Source: Candidatus Dormiibacterota bacterium (GTDB lineage Bacteria; Chloroflexota; Dormibacteria; Dormibacterales; Dormibacteraceae). From it: 10,468 nucleotides of DNA. The stretch covers positions 1-10,468 of the forward strand of contig CATPBF010000193.1 of NCBI GenBank assembly GCA_955652585.1. The letters are read 5' to 3'. Of this stretch, positions 1-7,334 are shown piece by piece (within the stretch, counting starts at the first letter, position 1; every line of letters begins with the position of its first letter). A program made the translations under genes and the position numbers. The notes under the pieces were generated by a model. That model saw only the letters and a program-made list of their open reading frames with translations. It did no database searches and was not told the origin of the DNA.

Positions 1-651
1 CTTTGGCGGTGGTCTCGGCGGCGATGCGGCCCGCAACCATGACCAGCTGCCGGTCGGCGAGCGCGGTCGCGACACCGAGGTTCTGCTCGACGACGAGCAG
101 ACCCACGCCCTGCCCCGCGAGCTTGCGGATGGTGTCGATCACGCTCTCGACGATGTTGGGCGCCAGGCCTTCGGAAGGCTCGTCCATGATCAGCAGCTTG
201 GGGTTGGTCAGCAGGGCCCTGCCGATCGCCAGCATCTGCTGCTCCCCACCCGAGAGCTGACCGGCGCCAGTCTTCTTGCGCTCCGCCAGCTTCGGAAAGG
301 TCTCGTAGACCCGCTTGATCGTCCAGCTGCCATGGCCATTGCGAGGCACGATCTGCAGATGCTCGTCTGTCGACAACGAAGGAAACAGCCGGCGACCCTG
401 CGGGACGAAGCCCAGACCGAGCCGCGCAATGCGATACGGCGGCTTGCCCAGGAGCTCCTGACCACCGAACCGGACCGAGCCGGTCGTGGATCCAAGCAGG
501 CCCATGATGGCCTGACACAGCGTGGACTTGCCCATGCCGTTGCGCCCGATGATCGCGACCGGTCGCTCATCGACGGTGAACGTCACATCCTGCAGGACGT
601 GAGCGCGTCCATAGAATGCGTTGAGGCCGCTGATCTCCAGGACAGGGGCAT
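1..651 (-). CDS. livF: ABC transporter ATP-binding protein, LivF type (3' end outside window)
   Basis: One of two cytoplasmic ATPases that drive the HAAT-type importer encoded here. The ATG at 651-649 directly abuts the TGA of livG (654-652), so translation is coupled. The visible 217 residues hold a full nucleotide-binding domain: Walker A GRNGMGKST at residues 35-43, Q-loop Gln84, signature LSGGE at 132-136 and Walker B LLIMDEP at 152-158. A VVEQN stretch follows, where most ABC ATPases have the H-loop His. From memory, LivF proteins commonly have Gln there, so I do not read it as a defect. The family is usually about 235 residues, so only some 15-20 C-terminal residues are missing beyond the left edge. 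The QNLGVATALADR region after Walker B favours LivF over LivG. The substrate cannot be read from an ATPase. Confidence 0.93.
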
Positions 652-1434
652 TCACTGCTTGTATCTGCTGCCCGTGTAGAGATCGTGAACCATCTGGTTC
701 TCGCGGATCATGTCGGGGCTGCCTTCCACGACGATCCGTCCGTCGTGCATCATCGTCACCCACTGAGCGACTCGCAGGGCGACGTCCATGTCGTGCTCGA
801 TCAGGATCAAGGTCATGTTCGGATCCAGACCCAGTAGCTGCTCAGTCAATTTGTTTCGCTCGCCGGGCGACAAGCCGGCGGCAGGCTCGTCGAGCATCAT
901 GAGCTTGGGCGACGCCGCCTGCGCCATGCCGACCTCGAGCTGCCGGCGCTCGCCATGTGACAGCTCGCGGACCAAAATGCCGAGCCGGTCGGCCAGGCCG
1001 ATCGCTTCGGCCGTCGCGCGCGCTCGCTCGCGAATCTGGCGCTCAAGCCGCGGCAGACGGATCGGGAGCAAATGGCCGCGCCTCGCACCGAGCACGGCCA
1101 GGTAAAGATTGTCCTCGACCGAGAGTCCCAAGAGCAGCCTCGAAGTCTGAAAGGTTCGGGACAGCCCGGAGCGGGCGCGCAGGCGAGCAGGCTGATGGGT
1201 GACGTCGCGGCCGAAGAGCTCGATCGTGCCTTCGGTCGGAGGGAACTCGCCGGAAATGACGTTGAAAAGCGTCGTCTTCCCGGCTCCGTTCGGACCCAGG
1301 ATTGCGCGTCGCTCGCCCGGCTTGACTGCGAGGGTGACATCGGCCACCGCTCGCAGTCCGCCGAACCGCCGCCCGACCCCCCTCAAGTGGAGGATCGGCG
1401 CGGCGGACTCGGCGCTCGGCGGTGCCGCGTTCAC
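652..1434 (-). CDS. livG: ABC transporter ATP-binding protein, LivG type
   Basis: Second ATPase of the importer, partner of LivF at the LivH/LivM permease pair. Read from a GTG at 1434-1432 it is 260 residues, close to the usual LivG length of about 255. It shows Walker A GPNGAGKTT (47-55), signature LSHGE (158-162), Walker B LMMLDEP (178-184) and H-loop His214 in LIEHD. The frame stays open upstream to an ATG at 1569, but the extra 45 residues are an Arg/Pro-rich stretch lying wholly or mostly over the 3' end of the receptor gene, which looks like out-of-frame shadow. No in-frame ATG lies between the receptor stop (1459-1457) and the GTG. No clear Shine-Dalgarno precedes the GTG, so the start is a judgement; coupling to the receptor gene 22 bases upstream would explain it. 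Confidence 0.92.
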   Translation of the reverse strand: MNAAPPSAESAAPILHLRGVGRRFGGLRAVADVTLAVKPGERRAILGPNGAGKTTLFNVISGEFPPTEGTIELFGRDVTHQPARLRARSGLSRTFQTSRLLLGLSVEDNLYLAVLGARRGHLLPIRLPRLERQIRERARATAEAIGLADRLGILVRELSHGERRQLEVGMAQAASPKLMMLDEPAAGLSPGERNKLTEQLLGLDPNMTLILIEHDMDVALRVAQWVTMMHDGRIVVEGSPDMIRENQMVHDLYTGSRYKQ

Positions 1435-1456
1435 ACCGCTTTGCGTAACTGACTCA

Positions 1457-2833
1457 CTAGCTGAAGCTGACGGGGGTTTCGTGTCCAACCCAGGGCGGCG
1501 GCGTCTTCTTGGTGCAGGTCGGGTTGGTTCGATCGGGCGGCGGAGTGGTTGAGCTGAAGAAACCACCAAATGTCTGGTCCACCTTCGGGACCTGAAGGAT
1601 GGTGTGGATTCCAGGGACCTGGCTGCCGGCCGCCGGAGCGGTGATCTGGACGATCCAGTTGTCGAAGACCGCCTGGCGGTTGGAGTCGAGACTGATCTTG
1701 CCGTATGGGCCGTCGACGACGGTCGAGGCCAGCGCTGCCTGAAGCGCCTTCTGGCCGCCAGAGAGGTCGCCGTTGACCTTCGTGAGCGCCAGACCGAGCG
1801 CAGTCATCGCGCTCCAGTAGCCCAGCGTGAAGACGCTGGCAGCATCCGCTTGAGTGGCCGGGTAGATGGCCAACTCTTGCTTGTAGGCGATGGTTTGCGG
1901 CGACGTGTCATCGGCGGCGATGCCGCTGGCGGCAACAGCGCCCACCATCGGGGTTCCGATGGCCTTGAGGAGTTGTGGGTCGGGCCAGAAGGTGTTACCC
2001 ATGATGTGCTTGGTGTTGAGTGGCCCGTTGAGCTGCTGGTACTGCTTGAGGAACGTGATCAGACCCGCACCGCCCACCCCGACGAACAACCCGTCGAGGC
2101 CCTTGGGGATCTGTGTGATGAACGAGGAGTAGTCGGTCGTGCCGAGCGGAGGCCAGATGCGGTTGGTGACGTTGCCACCGATCGAGCAGAACTCAGCGAT
2201 GAATCCCGCGAGCGAGGTGTAGGGGAACGCGTAGTCGTCGCCGATCACAGCCGCGGTACGCCAGCCGAGCGTGTTGTATGCGTAGTCGCCGAGACCGGAC
2301 GACCACTGCGCCCCGTCGGGGTTGAAGCGGAAGAAGTTCGGAGCCTGGACCTTCAGAGTCGCGTCCTGGGCGCCCGAGATGCCGTTGAGGAAGGTCTTGT
2401 TCGGCTGGGTCTTGGCGTAGTTCGCCACCGCGATGCCCTCGTCGCCTGACAGGGGGCCGATCAGGATGTCAGCGCCGAGCTGTTCGACCAGCCGCCGCGT
2501 CTCTTCGATCGCTTTGCTGGCGGTGGAGTCGGAGCACCCGAAGCCGACGATCTGGACATCCTTGCCCGCGATCTTGACGCCGGTCATCCCGTCCTTGGGC
2601 AGAGAACCGCTGGCCTTGCCGCCGTAATGAGCGTTCAGTACGGCGAGGGCCCCGCCCAGGTCGTCGTTGTAGAACGACCCAAAGTCGCCCAAGCAGTCGG
2701 ACAGGATGCCGATCTTGATCGCGCTCGACGTTGTAGTCGTCGAGTTGCCGTTGCATGCGGCGAGCACGAACAGCGAGAGTGCGGCGAACGCGAGGAGCCG
2801 CCGGGAGCCGAGGTGACGTTGGTTTCTATGCAA
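1457..2833 (-). CDS. HAAT-family ABC transporter substrate-binding lipoprotein
   Basis: Extracytoplasmic receptor that should capture the ligand and deliver it to LivH/LivM. It has 458 residues from a TTG start chosen because a perfect AGGAGG lies 5 bases upstream and because this start gives a clean lipoprotein signal: basic RNQRHLGSRR, a hydrophobic core, then lipobox LAAC with the lipidated Cys27. A Ser/Thr linker (31-37) leads into the type I binding fold, starting IKIGILSDCLGDFG. Further family features are the IGPLSGDEG segment (about 125-133) and a YNTLGWRTAAVIGDDYAF-type second lobe. Extra cysteines at 47 and 100, one in EFCSIGG and one in the Pro-rich C-terminal tail (PTCTKK) could form disulfides. 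At 458 residues it is longer than LivJ/LivK (about 370) and nearer the broader HAAT receptors. The ligand is unknown; family members bind branched amino acids, amides, urea or aromatic acids. Confidence 0.93.
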   Translation of the reverse strand: MHRNQRHLGSRRLLAFAALSLFVLAACNGNSTTTTSSAIKIGILSDCLGDFGSFYNDDLGGALAVLNAHYGGKASGSLPKDGMTGVKIAGKDVQIVGFGCSDSTASKAIEETRRLVEQLGADILIGPLSGDEGIAVANYAKTQPNKTFLNGISGAQDATLKVQAPNFFRFNPDGAQWSSGLGDYAYNTLGWRTAAVIGDDYAFPYTSLAGFIAEFCSIGGNVTNRIWPPLGTTDYSSFITQIPKGLDGLFVGVGGAGLITFLKQYQQLNGPLNTKHIMGNTFWPDPQLLKAIGTPMVGAVAASGIAADDTSPQTIAYKQELAIYPATQADAASVFTLGYWSAMTALGLALTKVNGDLSGGQKALQAALASTVVDGPYGKISLDSNRQAVFDNWIVQITAPAAGSQVPGIHTILQVPKVDQTFGGFFSSTTPPPDRTNPTCTKKTPPPWVGHETPVSFS

Positions 2834-2838
2834 ATTTT

Positions 2839-2844
2839 CCTCCT
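2839..2844 (-). promoter_or_regulatory. Shine-Dalgarno that fixes the TTG start of the receptor gene
   Basis: On the minus strand AGGAGG (2844-2839) is followed by AAAAT and then TTG at 2833-2831. The nearest upstream alternative start, at 2911, would put 26 non-signal-like residues before the basic segment of the lipoprotein signal. The SD and the lipobox therefore agree on TTG. Confidence 0.8.
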
Positions 2845-2879
2845 GTAGAACATGAAGTTGATCGCAACACGAGGCCGTT

Positions 2880-2898
2880 CCGAGCCAAGCCTGCTCGG
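2880..2898 (-). promoter_or_regulatory. Hairpin in the livM-receptor leader
   Basis: Perfect 6-bp inverted repeat CCGAGC/GCTCGG with a 7-base loop, about 45 bases upstream of the receptor start. No U-tract follows, so it is not an intrinsic terminator. A processing or mRNA-stabilising role that raises receptor levels over the permeases is the usual reason for such an element in importer operons; here this is inference. Confidence 0.3.
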
Positions 2899-2950
2899 GT
2901 CGATCCGCCATCCATGCGGTTCACTTCGATACCTCCATCCACCTCCTTGA

Positions 2951-4060
2951 CTACACCGCGGCGGGATGGTCGACGGCGTCGTCGACCACCTCCATCGCCG
3001 GTATGCCCGGCGCCGAAATTGGGGCCAGCCGGCGCTTCCTCCTGTCCCAAAGGCTTTCCCATATGCCAACCAGTCCCCCTGGAGATGCTAGGACGATCAC
3101 GAGGAAGATCACCCCGATGATGGTTTCGAATCGGTCCGGACCGAGCCAGTCGCCCACGTTCGGCATCCAGACCCGCGAATAGTTGTCGATGGTGGAGAAC
3201 ACCAGCGCGCCGATCCACGCGCCCTCGAGCCGATAGAGGCCGCCGACGACGGCGATGATGAGGATGTTGATCGTCTGCGTGACATTGATTCCGCCCGGCG
3301 AGATCTGGGTCGTGTACCAAACCGACAGGATGCCGGCGATGGAGGCTACAAACGCTCCCACCCCGAAGGCCAATGCCCGGTGCAGCGGCACGTTGTATCC
3401 GAGCGCCTGCATTCGGGCGGGGTCGTCGCGGATGCCCTGGAGCGCGAGCCCGAACGGCGTCCGCGCCAGGTAGCGGATGCCCAGGAAGATGAGGACCGAG
3501 GCCACGAGCGCGACGTAGTAGAGCGGAACCGGATTGAGGATGGGGTTGCCGATCAGCCCTGGGCTGGTCACGCTTCGGATTCCCCCGTATCCGGAAAGGG
3601 TCGTGACCTGGGCGAAGAAATAGAAAACGATCACGGAGATCGCGAGCGTGATCATCAAGAAGTAGATGCCGTAGCTGCGAGAGGCGATGGCGCCGCACAG
3701 AACCCCGAACACGGTCGCGACCACGATTCCGGCGGCGGTCGCGGCCACCGGGTCCCAGCCGAGATGCTTCCCGCCGGCCGCGTTGACCAGGTTGGCCATG
3801 GTGAAACCGGCGACTGCGTAGATCCCGGTCTGCCCGAGCGAGATCATGCCGCCATAGCTGGACAGGAAGATGAGGCTGGCCGCGGCAATGCCAAGCCACA
3901 GCGCCTTGGTCAGGATCTGGGCGAGCGTGAAGCTGTCGACGATGGACGGCGCCCCGGCGAGAAACAGCACAAGCGCTCCTATCGCCACCCACCGCGTGAT
4001 CCGCATCCCACGGCCGTTGAGGCCGGCGGCGGGTGGGGTCGCGGAGCGCGCGACGCTCAT
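2951..4060 (-). CDS. livM: ABC transporter permease, LivM type
   Basis: Inner-membrane permease, 369 residues, pairing with LivH to form the channel. Its ATG (4060-4058) overlaps the livH TGA by 4 bases (ATGA). A polar N-terminus of about 23 residues is followed by a first helix (about 24-41), then the family-typical segment SSYGGMISLGQTGIY (67-81) and further hydrophobic helices. The cytoplasmic coupling segment IRDDPARMQALGYN is seen, and near the C-terminus VVGGLYRLEGAWIGA corresponds to the GGxGxxxGPxxGA region of the family. The tail after the last helix is charged (WDRRKRRLAP). ATG codon 19 (MRITRW) is a possible later start, but the overlapping ATG is preferred. The same frame continues upstream over livH only as shadow. 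Confidence 0.95.
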   Translation of the reverse strand: MSVARSATPPAAGLNGRGMRITRWVAIGALVLFLAGAPSIVDSFTLAQILTKALWLGIAAASLIFLSSYGGMISLGQTGIYAVAGFTMANLVNAAGGKHLGWDPVAATAAGIVVATVFGVLCGAIASRSYGIYFLMITLAISVIVFYFFAQVTTLSGYGGIRSVTSPGLIGNPILNPVPLYYVALVASVLIFLGIRYLARTPFGLALQGIRDDPARMQALGYNVPLHRALAFGVGAFVASIAGILSVWYTTQISPGGINVTQTINILIIAVVGGLYRLEGAWIGALVFSTIDNYSRVWMPNVGDWLGPDRFETIIGVIFLVIVLASPGGLVGIWESLWDRRKRRLAPISAPGIPAMEVVDDAVDHPAAV

Positions 4061-5085
4061 GCCGGCCGCCCGAACAGGCCAAGGGGCCGAACCGCAAGCA
4101 CGGCGACGACGAGAATGAACGTGAGCAGGATGGCGTAGTTGGTGAAGTCGTTGGTGCCGAACTTCAGGTAGACGTCGGCATACGAGTTGACCAGGCCAAG
4201 AGCGACGGAGCCGATAGCGGCACCGCCGAGACTGCCCATCCCGCCGATGATCACCACGATCAGTGAGTCGAGCAGAAACGCTGAGTCGTTCCCGGGCTGC
4301 ACCGCGATCATCGTTCCGCCGAGTACGCCCGCGAGCCCCGCCAGCAGCGCCCCGATGAAGAAAGCGCCAGCGAACACGAGCTGGATGTTCACGCCGAGGG
4401 CCGAAACCATTGCGCGGTCGTCCACGCCTGCCCGGATGATCATCCCGAACCTGGTGCGCTTGATCGCCAGGAAGAGCAGGGCGCCGATCACGACGGCCGC
4501 GCCGACCACGACTACGAGACGGAAGAAGCCGTATCGAATCCCGAGGAAGCTCACGCTGTCCGGCCAGACGGCGGGCTGCTGGATGGATTCGGCGATCCCA
4601 CCGAAGTGGGCCACCATCTGGTCCGCGAGGATAACCGAGATCGCGATGGTGATCAGCGCCTGGCGGAGATCCTGACCCTGGTTCCAGCGCAGGAACACCT
4701 GCTGCATGAAGACACCCGCGAGACCGATGACGATGGTGGCTATCACCAGGGGCACGATCCACGAGACCACCGTCGCCGGCGTACCGCTCAACAGGTTGCT
4801 GCTCACGCCGTACCAGTTGCCCTGGAGCGTGAATGCGATATAGCCGGCGAGCAGGTACAGCGAGCCGTGGGCCATGTTGACGACCCGCATCAACCCGAAG
4901 ATCAGCGTGAATCCGGCTGCGACAACGAAGAAGAGGGCCGCGAGCGTCAGTCCGTTCAGGGTGACGATCCAGAAGATTCGCATGTCCTGACCGGCCTTGT
5001 TGCCGATCCACGCCACGACGGCCAGGCCGAGCAAGCCGAGCAGGATGCGGGGCGCCATCCGCAAGTCGATTCGAGCGGCCGTCAA
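4057..5085 (-). CDS. livH: ABC transporter permease, LivH type
   Basis: First gene of the importer operon and partner permease of LivM; 342 residues. The start is TTG at 5085-5083, supported by AAGGAG (5100-5095) nine bases upstream. An ATG at 5058 (codon 10) has no comparable ribosome site. Hydrophobic helices lie at about 13-31, 40-66, 68-87, 106-130 and onward. LivH hallmarks are NMAHGSLYLLAGY (70-82), the coupling segment RAGVDDRAMVSALGVN, and GGMGSLGGAAIGS near the C-terminus. The last helix is followed by RPLGLFGRPA, typical for the family. The gene lies divergent to the Tm-1-like gene across a 182-base control region. Confidence 0.95.
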   Translation of the reverse strand: MTAARIDLRMAPRILLGLLGLAVVAWIGNKAGQDMRIFWIVTLNGLTLAALFFVVAAGFTLIFGLMRVVNMAHGSLYLLAGYIAFTLQGNWYGVSSNLLSGTPATVVSWIVPLVIATIVIGLAGVFMQQVFLRWNQGQDLRQALITIAISVILADQMVAHFGGIAESIQQPAVWPDSVSFLGIRYGFFRLVVVVGAAVVIGALLFLAIKRTRFGMIIRAGVDDRAMVSALGVNIQLVFAGAFFIGALLAGLAGVLGGTMIAVQPGNDSAFLLDSLIVVIIGGMGSLGGAAIGSVALGLVNSYADVYLKFGTNDFTNYAILLTFILVVAVLAVRPLGLFGRPA

Positions 5086-5115
5086 CGTGTCACGCTCCTT
5101 GCCGGTCTATCAAAA

Positions 5116-5143
5116 CCTGTCAGGCGACGTTACATCCGACAGG
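5116..5143. promoter_or_regulatory. Inverted repeat overlapping the liv promoter -10 (candidate operator)
   Basis: CCTGTC (5116-5121) and GACAGG (5138-5143) form a perfect 6-bp inverted repeat with 22 bases (two helical turns) between corresponding arm positions. The -10 element lies inside the spacer, so a bound dimer would block polymerase. The geometry suits a helix-turn-helix repressor. No regulator gene is visible in the window, so the protein is unknown. Confidence 0.45.
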
Positions 5144-5155
5144 CAAACTCGTCAA
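5127..5155 (-). promoter_or_regulatory. Candidate sigma70-type promoter for the liv operon
   Basis: On the minus strand TTGACG (5155-5150) and TAACGT (5132-5127) are separated by exactly 17 bases. The -35 matches 5 of 6 consensus positions. The -10 matches only TAnnnT, which is common in GC-rich bacteria. Transcription would begin near 5120, giving a leader of about 35 bases before the livH TTG. It is read by eye, without scoring against background. Confidence 0.55.
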
Positions 5156-5219
5156 GACCTTGCCACCTTGGTGAAAGGAACTGAAGAGTTGACCGGATGT
5201 CTGTTACTGTTTCACGAGA

Positions 5220-5240
5220 GCGGTCCGCCCAGCGGGCCGC
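5220..5240 (+). promoter_or_regulatory. Strong GC hairpin in the Tm-1-like gene leader
   Basis: GCGGTCCGC (5220-5228) pairs with GCGGGCCGC (5232-5240) across a CCA loop: nine pairs, one of them G-U in RNA. It ends 17 bases before the SD of the Tm-1-like gene (GGAGG, 5258-5262). No U-run follows, so it is not an ordinary terminator. A TTGACC lies upstream at 5189-5194, but no convincing -10 at the right spacing, so the plus-strand promoter is unresolved. Confidence 0.35.
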
Positions 5241-5267
5241 GCGGGTGTTGGTCTCGGGGAGGGTCGC

Positions 5268-6488
5268 ATGAGCGAGAAGACCGTTGTCCTCGTCGGCACT
5301 CTGGACACCAAAGGCGCGGAGTACCAGTACCTGCGCGACCGGCTCGCGCTGGCCGGCGTCAAGACCATCCTCGTCGACGTCGGCACGCTCGATCCGCCGC
5401 TCGCGAAGCCCGACATCACGCGTCAGGAGGTCGCGGCCGAGGCGGGCGTGGATCTGGACGCCCTGACCGCCGCCCGCGATCGCGGCCAGGCGGTGACGGC
5501 GATGGCCGACGCCGCCGCGATCGTCGTGCGAAGGCTCTACGAGCAGGGTCGTTGTGACGGCGTGCTCGCGGCCGGCGGTTCGGGAAACACCGCGATCGCG
5601 ACCAAAGCGATGCGCTCTCTGCCGGTCGGCGTGCCCAAGCTGATGGTTTCGACCATGGCAGCCGGCAACACTCGCGATTACATCGGCGCCAGCGATATCG
5701 CCCTGATGGCCTCGGTGACCGACGTCGCCGGGATCAATTCGATTTCGGGCCGCATCCTTGCCAACGCCGCGGCCGCCATGGCCGGGATGGTCAACGCGCC
5801 TCCCGTCGAGCTGGGCGAGCAGCGTCCGCTGATCGCCGCCACCATGTTCGGGGTCACGACGCCGGCGGTGACGGCAGCGCGCGAAGAGCTCGAACGTCGC
5901 GGATATGAAGTGCTCACGTTCCACGCGACCGGCACGGGCGGCCGCGCGATGGAAGCGCTGGTGGAGTCGGGCTTCGTGACCGGGGTGCTCGACATCACCA
6001 CCACCGAGCTTGCCGACGAGCTGGTGGGCGGGGTGCTGTCGGCCGGGCCGGATCGCCTCGAGATGGCGGGCAAGCTGGGCGTGCCGCAGGTGGTATCCGT
6101 GGGCGCACTCGACATGGTCAACTTCGGCGCGCGTGACACTGTGCCGCCGCAGTTCGAGTCGCGCAACCTCTACGTCCACAATCCGTCGGTCACGCTCATG
6201 CGGACCACACCGGCAGAAAGCGCGGAGCTCGGGCGTCAGATCGCGCGCAAGCTGTCAGCCGCGCGCGGGCCGGTTGCCTTCTACATCCCCTTGCGCGGGG
6301 TCTCGGCGATCTCGGGAGAGGGCGGACCCTTCTACGACCCGACCGCCGACAAAGCGCTGTTCGGCGCCCTTCGAGAGAACATGGGCAAGAACGTCGAGAT
6401 GCACGAGGTCGATGCCCATATCAACGACGCCGACTTCGCGCACGCGATGGCGGCTCGGCTCGACGAGTTGATGAAGGTTCGGAGATGA
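5268..6488 (+). CDS. Tm-1-like ATP-binding domain protein (UPF0261 family)
   Basis: A 406-residue soluble protein of the UPF0261/Tm-1-like family. The ATG is preceded by GGAGG (5258-5262) at a spacing of 5 bases. The N-terminal lobe starts KTVVLVGTLDTKGAEYQYL (4-22), a near-signature opening. Two glycine-rich segments follow, AAGGSGNT (101-108) and VSTMAAGNTRDYIG (127-140), expected to line the nucleotide site. The second lobe includes AATMFGVTTPAV and the C-terminal IPLRGVSAI segment. In tomato the homologous domain is the N-terminal half of the Tm-1 resistance protein, which binds ATP and inhibits tobamovirus replication proteins; the bacterial role is not established. The 4-base overlap with the next gene recreates the plant fusion as two polypeptides and implies a complex. 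No signal peptide or membrane segment is seen, so it is cytoplasmic. Confidence 0.93.
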   Translation: MSEKTVVLVGTLDTKGAEYQYLRDRLALAGVKTILVDVGTLDPPLAKPDITRQEVAAEAGVDLDALTAARDRGQAVTAMADAAAIVVRRLYEQGRCDGVLAAGGSGNTAIATKAMRSLPVGVPKLMVSTMAAGNTRDYIGASDIALMASVTDVAGINSISGRILANAAAAMAGMVNAPPVELGEQRPLIAATMFGVTTPAVTAAREELERRGYEVLTFHATGTGGRAMEALVESGFVTGVLDITTTELADELVGGVLSAGPDRLEMAGKLGVPQVVSVGALDMVNFGARDTVPPQFESRNLYVHNPSVTLMRTTPAESAELGRQIARKLSAARGPVAFYIPLRGVSAISGEGGPFYDPTADKALFGALRENMGKNVEMHEVDAHINDADFAHAMAARLDELMKVRR

Positions 6489-7321
6489 CGGCCGAGCAGG
6501 CTCGGCGCCGGCTGCGCGCCATGGTCGAGTCGGGCGGAGTGCTCATCGGCGCGGGCGCGGGCACGGGCCTATCGGCCAAGTGCGCGGAGGCGGGTGGGGC
6601 CGACCTCATCATCATCTACAACTCCGGGCGCTACCGAATGGCCGGCCGTGGCTCTCTCGCGGGCCTCCTGCCTTACGGCGACGCCAACGCGATCGTGATG
6701 GAGATGGCCGGCGAGGTCCTGCCGGTGGTGGATCACACGCCGGTTCTCGCCGGTGTGTGCGGAACCGATCCGTTCCGGCTCATGAGCAATTTCCTGCGCG
6801 ATATCGAGGCGGCGGGCTTCGCCGGGGTGCAGAACTTCCCGACCGTCGGGCTCTATGACGGGACCTTCCGCGCCAACCTCGAGGAGACCGGCATGGGTTA
6901 TGACCTCGAGGTCCAGATGATCAACATGGCCGCCGACAAGGGTCTACTCACAGCTCCGTACGTCTTCGACGTGCCTTCCGCAGAAGCCATGACCCGCGCG
7001 GGCGCGGACGTGCTCGTTCCCCACATGGGCCTGACCACGAAGGGATCGATCGGCGCCCATACGGCCAGGACGCTGGACGATTGCGTTCCGCTGATCCAGG
7101 AGATGCATGACGCCGCGGTGGCGATCAACCCGAAGGTGATGGTGCTCTGCCACGGAGGGCCGATCGCCGAGGTTGCGGACGCGGCGTACGTGCTCGAGCG
7201 GACGCACGGGGTGGTCGGCTTCTTCGGTGCGTCGAGCATGGAGCGGCTGCCCACCGAGGTGGCGATCACCGAGACGGTTCGCCGCTTCAAGGCGCTGAAG
7301 CGCGGGACTCCACGTCATTAA
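6485..7321 (+). CDS. Phosphoenolpyruvate hydrolase-like TIM-barrel protein
   Basis: A 278-residue cytoplasmic protein whose ATG overlaps the preceding TGA (ATGA, 6485-6488). It matches the family called phosphoenolpyruvate hydrolase-like, formerly TIM-barrel signal transduction protein, and the C-terminal half of plant Tm-1. Family marks are GAGAGTGLSAKCAEAGGAD (22-40), YNSGRYRMAGRGSLAGLLPY (45-64), AGVCGTDP, NFPTVGLYDG, EETGMGYDLEV, VPHMGLTTKGSIGAHT, LCHGGPI and GASSMERLPTE (248-258). The fold is a beta/alpha barrel related to the PEP mutase/isocitrate lyase group, where carbon-carbon or carbon-phosphorus chemistry at 2-oxo acids is common. The named activity is not well proved, so I infer a metabolic enzyme or a partner of the Tm-1-like protein without a specific reaction. 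The length is normal for the family and nothing is truncated. Confidence 0.93.
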   Translation: MTAEQARRRLRAMVESGGVLIGAGAGTGLSAKCAEAGGADLIIIYNSGRYRMAGRGSLAGLLPYGDANAIVMEMAGEVLPVVDHTPVLAGVCGTDPFRLMSNFLRDIEAAGFAGVQNFPTVGLYDGTFRANLEETGMGYDLEVQMINMAADKGLLTAPYVFDVPSAEAMTRAGADVLVPHMGLTTKGSIGAHTARTLDDCVPLIQEMHDAAVAINPKVMVLCHGGPIAEVADAAYVLERTHGVVGFFGASSMERLPTEVAITETVRRFKALKRGTPRH

Positions 7322-7334
7322 TAAGGAGGAAGAG

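Larger units (their letters stand above)
2834..2950 (-). other. Leader between livM and the receptor gene, with possible short ORFs
   Basis: This 117-base gap interrupts an otherwise tightly packed operon. On the minus strand it opens with a strong AAGGAGGT (2948-2941) right after the livM stop. An ATG at 2938 then gives a 5-codon mini-ORF (MEVSK) ending TGA at 2923-2921. That stop overlaps a GTG (2924-2922), itself 7 bases after a second GGAGG (2936-2932). The GTG opens a 32-codon frame (MNRMDGGSTRAG...) that ends TAG at 2828-2826, just past the receptor's TTG, so it would couple translation into the receptor. No run of one amino acid suggests classic attenuation, and I see no good promoter. 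The SDs are seen; that the frames are translated is conjecture. They could equally be the scar of a lost gene. Confidence 0.3.

Noticed and set aside
1435..1569. N-terminal 45-residue extension of LivG from the ATG at 1569
   Set aside because: It overlaps the 3' end of the receptor gene, is Arg/Pro-rich like out-of-frame shadow, and would make LivG far longer than its family.
1604..2449. 281-residue plus-strand ORF opposite the receptor gene
   Set aside because: Antisense ORF typical of high-GC coding DNA; its sequence is low-complexity Arg/Glu/Asp-rich with no recognisable domain.
2834..2911. Earlier start of the receptor gene at 2911
   Set aside because: The added residues do not resemble a signal peptide, and a perfect AGGAGG plus a lipobox at the right distance favour TTG at 2833.
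4061..5011. Upstream extension of livM giving a 686-residue protein
   Set aside because: The added part lies over livH in another frame and is Arg-rich; the ATG at 4060 overlapping the livH stop gives a normal LivM.
5189..5217. Plus-strand promoter using TTGACC at 5189-5194
   Set aside because: No acceptable -10 lies 16-18 bases downstream; TACTGT at 5205 is only 10 bases away, so it is not called as a promoter.
5130..6179. 349-residue minus-strand ORF opposite the Tm-1-like gene
   Set aside because: His/Arg-rich shadow of a clearly real plus-strand gene with family motifs.
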